Under the pieces are notes generated by a model that was given only the letters and a program-made list of their open reading frames with translations, was not told the origin of the DNA and searched no databases. Shown here piece by piece: positions 56,640 to 64,000 of a stretch of 64,000 bases of DNA. The stretch spans positions 2,112,022 to 2,176,021 of the forward strand of contig OY282367.1 of NCBI GenBank assembly GCA_958295755.1, written 5' to 3'. Made by a program: the position numbers and the translations under genes. Positions within the stretch are counted from its first letter, which is position 1. Every line of letters begins with the position of its first letter. The DNA comes from an uncultured Acidimicrobiales bacterium. Lineage in GTDB: Bacteria > Actinomycetota > Acidimicrobiia > Acidimicrobiales > Hopanoidiivorantaceae.

Positions 56640-58871
56640 TTATGGTACAGTGTTATCATTAAAATTGAGGATATGTGCTTCACAAGTATATTGGGAATTT
56701 GTGTAACTATCAGGTGTAATAATAGGTTGATTTGTGCGTTCCAAATTTATATTATTATCATTTTGCATTTCAGTAGAAGTTTCTATAATTACTGTCGGAC
56801 AAACTTCAGAAAACCACTCGAATTGACTAGAAGTATCATGCCACTTTACATATAATAAAAAGGCAAACATTGATAGTAGTAGTAAGCATATTAATGAAGG
56901 TATGAATGTAAATGCAATATCTTTACTATTTTTGTGATCAATTGCGTTGACAGATTCATTTTGTTTATCTGCGTTTATAGTCAATTTATTTATTTCAGAG
57001 TCGTTCATTTTTTTAAAATTCTTGGCAAAGATTTCTCGATTAAATATACTCAAATTTCTTTTATTTCTTTGTTCAAATAAATTGTAACTTGTAAATATTA
57101 TTGTGGATGAAAATAGAATTGAAAACCAATCAATTATGAAACCATTCCAGGTTGTAAATCCGGGACGCGTCGCAAGTGTAATAAATATGGTCGTGATTGC
57201 GAAGCCTACTAAAACCATTAACTCAGATGGGTTTCGGCCTAATTGCTTACTCCTGACTAATTCAGCAAGTTGGACTTTCATTTCAGCAAGATCAGATATT
57301 TTGGGAAAGTCAATTGATTTTGAATCAACTTTAGCTTCTGATTCATTTGAGTAAATGTGAATCTTAGCATATATTTCTAGTTCACTATTTTCAAGTTGCT
57401 TGTCGTGCTTTGATTTGTCAATATCAATAATCTGCTGTTCGAAACCGAGTGAAGCCATTTCAGATTTCCAATATAGCGACATAGCTTTGCTTTCTTCATG
57501 CCTAAGTCGCTCCTGTAAGCCTAGAGTTCTAAACGATAGAATAAGTATATAAATTGTAGACGAAAGACCCAACAGTGCAAAATAATCTGTTGTGCCATCC
57601 CATAGCCAAGTAACTCCAAAACTTAACCAGTCTTCAAGAAGAGGGTCACGATAAAACACTAGCGTACCAGTAGCCCATAGCGCAATAATTAATGCTTTAT
57701 ACCCAAACTCTTTTTGTTCTTGTTTTTCAGCTCCACCACCCTCAAAGTGAAATATAAAGTTAATTGCCACTATGATGGATGCACCAACTAAAAACAAATC
57801 AAATCTTTCAATTACAACTTTTGCGTCAGAAAATAAATTACTTATTGAAAATAATCTAGTGCCAATTAATAAAATAATTACAGAAAGTACAGGTGTAATA
57901 TGCTGAATTGAGTTCACTTCAAGTGATTTAGTGTATATGTTCGCCTTAAGAGGAAAAATTAGAGTCATGGGAGCTAATAATGTTGCATATATAGCAATTA
58001 CCAATGTTCCTTGTATTGTGAATTGTGGAAAATCAAATATGCCTGTGTAAAAAATTTGATTGTTGGCAAAAAATAGAATGGCAAATAAAATTGCAATAAG
58101 TGCGTGCGCAATTACCATTACCAGCACAGAATTAGCGACACTGCCCTCTTTGTTTCGTGAGGTCATATCTTCATTCTGTGATTTCAAATCACTATTTGTA
58201 ATTAATTTAGCAAATTCTATAGATCGATCTACACTAATAGCTGCTAAGAAAGCACCACCTAATGCTATTCCAATACCCGGACTTAGAATACTTCCTAGTA
58301 TATCTTTTTGAATTCCATCGTGTGATAAGTTAACTAAAATGATTCCTAGGAAGGAGCAGATAAATAGTATCCATATTTGGTATTTTCCTGTAGTGAATTT
58401 GCCTCCCTCCAATTTCCTTAGAATTATCAACCAGATTACCCAGCTTTCGAAAATTATTGCTGCTACTGCTACACCAGCAAATCTTTCTGATGATGCCAAA
58501 GCATACAACCCTATCCCTAATCTGCCGATAATAGCAAAGTAAAACGAGTATCTATCCCAAATATTATGTTCCCTATTTTTTCTAAGTTCAGCTATCTTTC
58601 CAGTTAGCTCTCTTAATTGCTCAATTTTAAAGTATTTTGAATATTTAAGTTTTAAGTGAATAGCTAATCCTAATGTTAAGCAAATACTATAAATAAAATA
58701 GAAAAATAAAGGGCTTTCTCCTGAGTTTGATAGATTAATGACCAAAGGGAGAAGTGCCCAGGCGATTGATGATATGAGTAGCAGTCGGGCAACTGGGTAT
58801 TGTTTATCCTGCCTTTCACTAGCAGAGAGATGAGGTGTAGTTGATGGGGAGAGGGAGGATTTAGGTGACAT
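56640..58871 (-). CDS. Large polytopic membrane protein with an EamA-like transporter half
   Basis: 743 residues. After a hydrophilic Ser/Pro start, about ten transmembrane helices (28-390) follow the pattern of EamA/DMT permeases, including ITPVLSVIILLIG and LFLVGASIIVAINF, which resemble the ninth and tenth helices of that fold. This is followed by a pair of helices (about 400-460), a soluble charged region (about 465-560), a second pair of helices, another soluble stretch and a last helix (about 672-694). A Cys-containing polar tail of about 50 residues ends the protein. DNA is about one third GC, far below the neighbours. ATG at 58871 lacks a ribosome binding site. Function unknown; export or sensing at the membrane is inference. 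Confidence 0.72.
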   Translation of the reverse strand: MSPKSSLSPSTTPHLSASERQDKQYPVARLLLISSIAWALLPLVINLSNSGESPLFFYFIYSICLTLGLAIHLKLKYSKYFKIEQLRELTGKIAELRKNREHNIWDRYSFYFAIIGRLGIGLYALASSERFAGVAVAAIIFESWVIWLIILRKLEGGKFTTGKYQIWILFICSFLGIILVNLSHDGIQKDILGSILSPGIGIALGGAFLAAISVDRSIEFAKLITNSDLKSQNEDMTSRNKEGSVANSVLVMVIAHALIAILFAILFFANNQIFYTGIFDFPQFTIQGTLVIAIYATLLAPMTLIFPLKANIYTKSLEVNSIQHITPVLSVIILLIGTRLFSISNLFSDAKVVIERFDLFLVGASIIVAINFIFHFEGGGAEKQEQKEFGYKALIIALWATGTLVFYRDPLLEDWLSFGVTWLWDGTTDYFALLGLSSTIYILILSFRTLGLQERLRHEESKAMSLYWKSEMASLGFEQQIIDIDKSKHDKQLENSELEIYAKIHIYSNESEAKVDSKSIDFPKISDLAEMKVQLAELVRSKQLGRNPSELMVLVGFAITTIFITLATRPGFTTWNGFIIDWFSILFSSTIIFTSYNLFEQRNKRNLSIFNREIFAKNFKKMNDSEINKLTINADKQNESVNAIDHKNSKDIAFTFIPSLICLLLLSMFAFLLYVKWHDTSSQFEWFSEVCPTVIIETSTEMQNDNNINLERTNQPIITPDSYTNSQYTCEAHILNFNDNTVP

Positions 58872-59374
58872 TTTCTTAATTTCTTAATTCGCCCCGCTGG
58901 ATTGGAGCAGCTGAGCACTGCTTGGTCATAGGCTGATTTTTCCCTAGTTGGCCCGCCCTTGAATTCTCTAGACACCTGAGATACCATAGACATCCCAATT
59001 CAGCATGAGTGTGTTGTGGGCAGGATTTCAACCGGGTCGGTGCTGTCTTGCAGGCATTGTGGTGCCTCCTGTAGCCTGTGGCTGCGAATTCTGAAACTGA
59101 TACCTTGCCAGCTGGGGCAGGCGAATTCGGCTTGCTCAATAATGCTGTTGGTGGCACCATCCCCAGAGTGCTACTGCCAAAGGGCAAAGGCTGGCAGCTA
59201 GCCGTAGTTTGGTGTGTTAGGACTGTTGGGGCAAAAGTACAGTCTCTATCAGCAGGGTGAATTCTGCGGGGGGGGGGGTGCTCGTTGCTGTCATACCAAT
59301 TTCTACGATAGCACACGCGTGGCAGCTTGTCAAGTCTTTGGGAGAATTTTTGCAGATTGGTATTTCGTGCCTGC
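58872..59374. other. 500-base stretch without a convincing gene
   Basis: GC content returns to host-like values after the AT-rich coding part. Both strands have only short open frames with unlikely composition. It holds a run of 11 G at 59268-59278 and an inverted pair ATACCAAT/ATTGGTAT at about 59293 and 59355. It ends exactly where block B resumes at 59375. It may contain the regulatory region of the insert genes or decayed sequence; I recognise nothing further. Confidence 0.55.
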
Positions 59375-59483
59375 ATAACTAGCTGTGTCTGCTCTAAGTA
59401 TGTGCAACACTGATGGGATATTGTGGTAATCAGCATTATACCAAATAGCTGGCTAGGCTATATGACAGAACAGGAGACATGAG

Positions 59484-59708
59484 ATGGCGATAGCACTCAT
59501 ATTGACACTTGTACCCATAGGGGCGGTCCTCTTAGGCTGGATACTCAGACAGTTGTATCAGCTAGGTAAAGACCACGCCCAGCTGTCGGCCACTACTACC
59601 CATATACAAACCGACATCACCGAGATCAAGGGTGATATCAAAGAGCTCAGAACTGAGATAGGTAGCAAGATTGATACTATTACACAGCATCTACTCAGCC
59701 TCAAGTAG
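59484..59708 (+). CDS. Membrane-anchored coiled-coil protein, one-repeat copy
   Basis: 74 residues. The N-terminal transmembrane helix and C-terminal TEIGSKIDTITQHLLSLK are identical to the 107-residue paralogue at 55100, but only one TEIKGDIKELR unit lies between them. It has the same AGGAGA ribosome binding site and upstream region. The short form would have a coil about 33 residues shorter. Both copies keep intact frames, so both may be expressed. Confidence 0.7.
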   Translation: MAIALILTLVPIGAVLLGWILRQLYQLGKDHAQLSATTTHIQTDITEIKGDIKELRTEIGSKIDTITQHLLSLK

Positions 59709-59736
59709 CTAAATCGTCTCGGCAGATTGGACTGGG

Positions 59737-59762
59737 GCTTACACTGCAAGAATAGTGTGAGC
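59737..59762 (+). other. Hairpin downstream of the coiled-coil gene, second copy
   Basis: Same nine-pair stem and eight-base loop as at 55452-55477. Here it lies 25 bases before the HAD hydrolase start, so it could also affect that gene. Confidence 0.5.
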
Positions 59763-59786
59763 TCCACCAAGTAGCCCCGATAGCCC

Positions 59787-60353
59787 ATGATGAACAAAGC
59801 ACCTGCCAGCACAAACATAACTCCTGAAAGCGGTTTAGAAAGTTTCCCACCAAGCTGGTCGTGGCGCGACGGTCCTTGCCTGCCCGGCTCTGCGGTTGTG
59901 GCCGACATGGATGGTGTGATCTCAGATGCTACGGGTCGGCAACACTTTCTCAATGAGCCGCCCAAAGACTGGCAAGGTTTCTTCAACGCTTGCGATCAAG
60001 ACCCTCCGATCCCATCCACCATTGAGCTCTTGCGACAACTACACCCAGAGCTTCTTGTGATTTTGCTTACTGCCCGCCCAAGCTGGGTGCGAGAGCAAAC
60101 GCTCGAATGGCTGAGACGCCAGGAGCTACGCTGGGATTTGTTAGTTTTGCGCTCGCCCGCAGAAGATATGCTCTCAGCAGGCGACTATAAGCTGGCATCG
60201 CTCAAAGATCTCCACAGCCGAGGTTTCGAACTAGTACTCGGATTTGAAGATGACCCTAAGAATGTGCAGATTTTCAGAGACTTCGGTCTGCCTTGCGTCT
60301 ATATCTATTCGGGCTACTACGAAGATCGCAAAGGCCGTTCACCAATTGGTTAG
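59787..60353 (+). CDS. HAD-superfamily hydrolase
   Basis: 188 residues. The nucleophile motif is [10 protein letters not shown] (about 38-47), with the two Asp of the HAD active site. LLTARPS supplies the motif II Thr, a Lys lies near DYKLASL, and GFEDDPKN is the Mg-binding motif IV. The layout resembles small phosphatases acting on nucleotides or nucleic acid ends. The substrate is unknown. ATG at 59787 (or 59790) has no clear ribosome binding site; the gene begins five bases after the duplicated block B. Confidence 0.85.
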   Translation: MMNKAPASTNITPESGLESFPPSWSWRDGPCLPGSAVVADMDGVISDATGRQHFLNEPPKDWQGFFNACDQDPPIPSTIELLRQLHPELLVILLTARPSWVREQTLEWLRRQELRWDLLVLRSPAEDMLSAGDYKLASLKDLHSRGFELVLGFEDDPKNVQIFRDFGLPCVYIYSGYYEDRKGRSPIG

Positions 60354-60430
60354 AAACTTCTAAGATTTTCAAATCAGCTAACTTGCCCGTAACTTGCCAG
60401 CTATCAACTCTCAGTATCCTAGAAAGAGCC

Positions 60431-61288
60431 ATGAAAAATACCTTTAAGACTTACGTTTTGCTCGCCTTCATGGGTGGGCTGTTTATAGCTATCGGTTCCA
60501 TCTGGGGAGCACGAGGCGCGATCATAGGCGCGGTGCTTGGATTATTACTTGTGGGCATCTCATATTGGTTTTCCGACAAACTCGCCATCCGCTCTGCCCG
60601 TGCCATCCCAGCTGAGAGGTCAGAATATCCGCAGTATTACGAAATTATGGAAGAGCTCACGGCTAAGGCTAACCTGCCGATGCCGAAGCTGTATATCACC
60701 CCTGAACCCCAACCCAACGCCTTCGCCACAGGGCGCAACCCCAGCAATGCCGCCGTTGCCATCACCCAAGGTCTCATCAATCATCTCAACTGGAGAGAGA
60801 TCAGAGGCGTGTTGGCACATGAGCTCATGCATATCCGCAATCGTGACATCCTCATCGGCTCGGTGGCGGCTGCGGTGGCGATGGCCATCACGCTGATTGC
60901 CAGACTGGTTTTCTGGGGTGCGTTGCTATTCGGTGGACGAGACAGAGGAGGTGGCGGCAACTTAATCGGTTCGCTCATGCTTATGATCCTCGCCCCCATA
61001 GCTGCCATGATGATCCAAGCCGCCATCAGCCGCACCCGTGAGTTCAAAGCCGACCGCACTGCTGCCCAGCTATTAGATGACGGCGAACCATTAGCAAGCG
61101 GCTTGGAAAAGCTGGCTGTGGCATCAGGGCGCATCCCCGCCAATGTCTCCCAAGAGCAAGCTTCTCACTATATTGTCAACCCTTTGAGTGCGAAAGCTAG
61201 AGGTGGTAGAAGCCGTCCTAGCATTTTCAGCACTCATCCTCCCATAGAAGAACGCATCCGCCGTCTCAGATCAGACGATTGGCGGTAA
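60431..61288 (+). CDS. htpX: Membrane zinc protease HtpX
   Basis: M48-family quality-control protease of the cytoplasmic membrane, 285 residues. Two N-terminal transmembrane helices (about 7-45), the zinc motif HELMH with preceding LAHE (about 132-141), two further helices and [12 protein letters not shown], which supplies the Glu zinc ligand. It ends [14 protein letters not shown] at 60431 gives the normal start [16 protein letters not shown]. The 3' end overlaps the convergent MFS gene by 55 bases. Confidence 0.94.
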   Translation: MKNTFKTYVLLAFMGGLFIAIGSIWGARGAIIGAVLGLLLVGISYWFSDKLAIRSARAIPAERSEYPQYYEIMEELTAKANLPMPKLYITPEPQPNAFATGRNPSNAAVAITQGLINHLNWREIRGVLAHELMHIRNRDILIGSVAAAVAMAITLIARLVFWGALLFGGRDRGGGGNLIGSLMLMILAPIAAMMIQAAISRTREFKADRTAAQLLDDGEPLASGLEKLAVASGRIPANVSQEQASHYIVNPLSAKARGGRSRPSIFSTHPPIEERIRRLRSDDWR

Positions 61289-62808
61289 GAGGCTGTCTTC
61301 GGATACAGCAGGGCTACGGCTATGCCAGCCACAAAGGCTACGACTGCTCCGACAAAGAGGCTCAATGTCATACCAGTATCAAAGGCATTGACTGCAGCGT
61401 CTGCTAGTTGTTCTCCTGCGGTACCACCTACTTCATCGGCGGCTGAGAGGCCGCGCCCTACAGAATCTCTGCCGCTAGCCAGCATGTCGGTTGCTGTAGG
61501 GTTTTCTGCAGAAAGCCTGTCAATTGTGGGGTTGATACTGCTGCGATAACCGATAGCCAGCAGAGTTCCACCTACGGCTATTCCCACGGAGCCGCCCATC
61601 ATCTTTGCGGTTTCGCCCAGTGCCGAACCTACACCAGCTTGATCGTCAGGCAAGCCTGCCACAATAGCTGCGGGAGTGGTAGTGACAAGAATTGAAAAGC
61701 CTGTACCAATTAGTGCCAATGCTCCCATGACGCCCCAATAGGGTGTATGAGGCGTGATGAGAGCTAGCCATGTCAGCCCGACAGTTTCTATGAACAAAGC
61801 CGCGCTGATGGTAAAGCGAACGCCTCTAGATGCCACCAGCAACGGTGCAGCTAGTGAAATGAACACAGCTAGCGCAGCGTGGGGCAGTGTGCGCAAACCA
61901 GAGTCCAGAGCTGTGTGGCCTTGGGCGAACTGAAAATACTGTGTCAACAAAAACACATAAGCAAACAGTCCAAAGCTACCTGCCACAGCTGCCACTAGCG
62001 GTATGGTTAAGCGCAGATTCTTGAAATATGCCAGCTTCAACACAGGATGGCGTGTCCATCGCTCCCAATACACAAAACAGGCCGCAGCGCACCCTGAGAT
62101 CACGAACATGCCCAGCACCACTGCGCTACTCCAGCCGTTATTGGGGGCTTCAATAACGCCATACACGAATGCCCCTACCGATACCATTCCAAGAAGTGTC
62201 CCCATTGGATCGAACGGCCTGGTTGATGTGGTCTTCTTTGTCGGTGGAACTACGAACACAGCCCCTATCAGCCCTGCCAGCACAAACGGCAATGGCAATA
62301 GAAAAATTGCTCCCCAAGAAAAAAACTTCACTGCCATACCAGCTCCCACCAGCCCGATGATTCCGCCTGCTGGAGCAGCTGCCGCCCAAACCCCCACAGC
62401 TCGCCGGAATTCGCCTCTCTCGGGGAAAGTCTCAGAGACGATGGCCAAAGTTGTGGGCACCAGAGCAGCCGATGCTACCCCCATGATGGATCGCATCACA
62501 ACAATTTGATACACCTCCACCGATGCCGCTGCCACACCCGAAGCAAATCCGAAAATCAGCAATCCGGCAATGAACACCCTGCGATGTCCGAAATAGTCTC
62601 CGATAGCCCCCATAGGCAGAAGCAGACCCGCGAGAAACAGCATGTGCGAATTGAGGATCCAAGAAAGATCCGAGCCGGAAGCATCCAACGCCGCTTGAAT
62701 CGAGGGAAGCCCTGTTTCGGTGGCAGCTAGGTGCATGACGATCACAAACTGCGCCACGCTCAAGATGAGAAGCAACAAGATTCTGCGCGGTGGGGCAGAG
62801 GATCTCAT
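61234..62808 (-). CDS. MFS exporter, DHA2 type (14 TM)
   Basis: 524 residues with 14 predicted transmembrane segments. The motif-A loop is [16 protein letters not shown]; a Pro/Gly-rich segment ([16 protein letters not shown]) matches the antiporter motif C. The large loop near residues 430-470 is Ser/Asp/Ala-rich. Related proteins export drugs or dyes. It is transcribed divergently from the DUF3566-type gene at 62946 and convergently with htpX. It is not closely similar to the MFS protein at 35049. Confidence 0.87.
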   Translation of the reverse strand: MRSSAPPRRILLLLILSVAQFVIVMHLAATETGLPSIQAALDASGSDLSWILNSHMLFLAGLLLPMGAIGDYFGHRRVFIAGLLIFGFASGVAAASVEVYQIVVMRSIMGVASAALVPTTLAIVSETFPERGEFRRAVGVWAAAAPAGGIIGLVGAGMAVKFFSWGAIFLLPLPFVLAGLIGAVFVVPPTKKTTSTRPFDPMGTLLGMVSVGAFVYGVIEAPNNGWSSAVVLGMFVISGCAAACFVYWERWTRHPVLKLAYFKNLRLTIPLVAAVAGSFGLFAYVFLLTQYFQFAQGHTALDSGLRTLPHAALAVFISLAAPLLVASRGVRFTISAALFIETVGLTWLALITPHTPYWGVMGALALIGTGFSILVTTTPAAIVAGLPDDQAGVGSALGETAKMMGGSVGIAVGGTLLAIGYRSSINPTIDRLSAENPTATDMLASGRDSVGRGLSAADEVGGTAGEQLADAAVNAFDTGMTLSLFVGAVVAFVAGIAVALLYPKTASYRQSSDLRRRMRSSMGG

Positions 62809-62945
62809 AAAAATAACCTGTCGGGAAAACTCACACTAGTTCGTAAGACAGGCACTGGCATAATTTAGCAGGATTTAGCCGAAAATATAGGGCTAGATAT
62901 ATAGGGCTAGGGAATCAAGCTAGTTCGTCATCATAGAATGAGAGT
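62809..62945. promoter_or_regulatory. Divergent regulatory region with repeats
   Basis: CCTGTC at 62818-62823 and GACAGG at 62847-62852 form an inverted repeat. TATAGGGCTAG occurs twice near 62886 and 62900, and CTAGTTCGT occurs twice near 62837 and 62919. TAGAAT at 62934-62939 ends six bases before the ATG at 62946, matching the leaderless pattern. A regulator of the MFS gene could bind the inverted repeat; this is inference. Confidence 0.42.
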
Positions 62946-63536
62946 ATGGAGGACTTAGCTAGAACAGCAATCATCCAACCAGAAGACTCTGCTTGGGAAA
63001 GCTGGTGGCAACGTCGCAGAACGGCGAAGCGAGAAGCTCGGCGGGTGCGAAGGGTTGTCTATGGTTTTGAGCTTTGGTCGGTGCTGAAAGTGTCGCTACT
63101 GTTTTATCTTTGTGCTTGGGCGGTGTTTCTGCTGGCTGGTGTAGTGCTTTGGAGTGTCGTCAATTCGCAGGGCTATTTGGAGCGATTTGAAAATTTTATC
63201 TTGGAGATTTTCAACTATGAGACTTTCACGATAAATGGTGAAGAGCTGTTTCGGTGGTATCTGTGGATAGGGCTTTTTAGCGTGTTGATACTGACTGTCC
63301 TTACTGTGGTGATGTGTCTGCTCTACAATCTCATCAGTGTTGTGGTGGGCGGCATCAGAGTGACTGTGGTGGAAGAAGAGACCGTAAGACTTCGTCGACC
63401 TCAAAGGATTGACCTAGCCCCTCGGATTGATCCAGCCCAGGAGCAAGCAGCTATGGCGCAAGCAGCTATGGCGCAAGCAGCTATGGCGCAAGCAGTTATG
63501 CCTGTTAATCCATCTCTCCCACCCACGCAGAGTTAG
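62946..63536 (+). CDS. DUF3566-type membrane protein
   Basis: 196 residues. A basic N-terminus (RRRTAKREARRVRR) is followed by WSVLKVSLLFYLCAWAVFLL, the DUF3566 signature, then a second helix near 110-135 with LYNLISVVVGGIRVTV, the domain end. DUF3566 proteins are small actinobacterial membrane proteins often encoded near gyrA. The C-terminus has three QAAMA repeats from exact 15-base units. ATG at 62946 is preceded by a -10-like TAGAAT and no ribosome binding site. Confidence 0.83.
   Translation: MEDLARTAIIQPEDSAWESWWQRRRTAKREARRVRRVVYGFELWSVLKVSLLFYLCAWAVFLLAGVVLWSVVNSQGYLERFENFILEIFNYETFTINGEELFRWYLWIGLFSVLILTVLTVVMCLLYNLISVVVGGIRVTVVEEETVRLRRPQRIDLAPRIDPAQEQAAMAQAAMAQAAMAQAVMPVNPSLPPTQS
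63445..63499 (+). repeat. 15-base tandem repeats
   Basis: CAAGCAGCTATGGCG recurs three times with a final variant, encoding QAAMA repeats near the C-terminus of the DUF3566-type protein. Confidence 0.88.
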
Positions 63537-63560
63537 AACGCAGAGGTCGGCTAACCCGAA

Positions 63561-64000
63561 CTAATTCGAATCTCCGCCAGCCTGTGCCGTAGTACTGGTG
63601 GTCGTGCTACCAGCTTGGCTAACAGCATTATTCACATTTTCGCTGACATTGTTAACGGTCTCGTCAACTCGGTCGGCTATGTTAGAAACGCTAGTTTGGG
63701 CCTGATCAAGGCTTTCTGACACCTGATCGGCTATATCTACAACCCAATCGCTCACCCGATCTTGCACAGTATTCCACAAAACCCCACCAAGGATGATTAC
63801 CGCGAGCACAGTTGCCGCAAGAAACAGCAACATCGAGGTAAAGAAGCCGAGCATAACGGCGAAGAACATCTTCCAAAAACCTAATGGCTTGAAGCGCAAT
63901 ACGGTTTGGGAGCCGTCGCCAGCACCTTCAATAGGCACTTCATAGCGACGAATTCTGCGGCTGGTTCTGTGCCTCTTTGAAGTTCCGCCGGAAGCCTCAG
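63561..64000 (-). CDS. Small membrane protein with amphipathic tail (5' end outside window)
   Basis: The frame is open to the right edge, so the gene starts outside the window; at least 146 residues are seen. A basic stretch (KRHRTSRRIRRYEV) precedes a single strong transmembrane region (about 30 residues, FFAVMLGFFTSMLLFLAATV), then an amphipathic Val/Asp/Ser-rich helix region with many Asn and a Thr/Ser/Ala tail ending AGGDSN. A GTG at 63938 could be an internal start. The basic-then-TM layout recalls the neighbouring DUF3566-type protein, but homology is not demonstrated. It is convergent with it, 24 bases apart. Confidence 0.68.
   Translation of the reverse strand, partial: EASGGTSKRHRTSRRIRRYEVPIEGAGDGSQTVLRFKPLGFWKMFFAVMLGFFTSMLLFLAATVLAVIILGGVLWNTVQDRVSDWVVDIADQVSESLDQAQTSVSNIADRVDETVNNVSENVNNAVSQAGSTTTSTTAQAGGDSN

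Larger units (their letters stand above)
59375..59782 (+). repeat. Duplicated block B, second copy
   Basis: 408-base copy of 54991-55497, lacking three 33-base units. It contains the second coiled-coil gene and the hairpin. It runs directly into the HAD hydrolase gene, which is therefore the original downstream neighbour of the acs-block B segment. Confidence 0.93.

Noticed and set aside
59078..59260. 60-residue + strand frame in the gene-free stretch
   Set aside because: It looks faintly protein-like (LPAGAGEFGLLNNAVGG) but has no ribosome binding site or recognisable family; kept only as part of the region description.
55609..59374. Insertion sequence or integrative element
   Set aside because: No transposase, integrase, terminal inverted repeats or tRNA target is visible; the flanking copies are better explained by tandem duplication.
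58876..59436. 186-residue open frame on the - strand spanning the G run
   Set aside because: Its start lies in duplicated block B', composition is unlike any protein in the window (many Cys, His, Pro and Thr), there is no ribosome binding site, and it crosses an 11-base homopolymer.

Overview
The window reads as the chromosome of an actinobacterium, most likely of the Acidimicrobiia type. Reasons: mid-range GC (about 50-55% by eye), an L16 beginning [11 protein letters not shown], a zinc-type S14, two DUF3566-like or similar small membrane proteins, frequent GTG/TTG starts and several apparently leaderless genes. The class-level assignment is an inference.

Region 1 (1-33.5 kb) is almost entirely the transcription/translation core, all on the + strand: a bacterioferritin tail, tuf, tRNA-Trp, secE-nusG, rplK-rplA-rplJ-rplL, rpoB-rpoC, rpsL-rpsG-fusA, then S10, spc and alpha clusters run together (rpsJ to rplQ-truA) with secY, adk, infA and rpmJ inside. 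Order is canonical except that tuf sits upstream of tRNA-Trp rather than after fusA, and rpmG, map and rplM-rpsI are missing from their usual places. infA appears to start with CTG.

Region 2 (33.5-45.3 kb), still + strand, holds metY, a 14-TM MFS exporter, an amidohydrolase, the rpsF-ssb-rpsR-rplI cluster followed by dnaB, a three-gene cell-surface cluster (lipoprotein, Thr/Pro-rich secreted protein, small membrane protein) and an enoyl-CoA hydratase.

Region 3 (45.4-55 kb) has an addB-addA-like recombination nuclease pair on the - strand and acetyl-CoA synthetase on the + strand.

Region 4 (54.9-59.8 kb) is the accessory part. The 3' end of acs and a small gene for a membrane-anchored coiled-coil protein are duplicated in tandem. 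Between the two halves of the second copy lies a 3.8-kb insert whose main part is AT-rich and encodes two unrecognised - strand membrane proteins: a 743-residue protein with an EamA-like transporter half and a 333-residue membrane-anchored coiled-coil protein. No transposase or integrase is visible. This is the best candidate in the window for an undescribed system.

Region 5 (59.8-64 kb) holds a HAD-family hydrolase, htpX, a second 14-TM MFS exporter and two small membrane proteins, the last one cut by the window edge.

A theme across the window is short tandem duplication (units of roughly 10-45 bp). It appears in intergenic spacers and in the ends or loops of otherwise conserved proteins (L22, S18, L30, RpoB, RpoC, AddA, AddB, Acs). 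Several of these proteins carry long acidic C-terminal tails.
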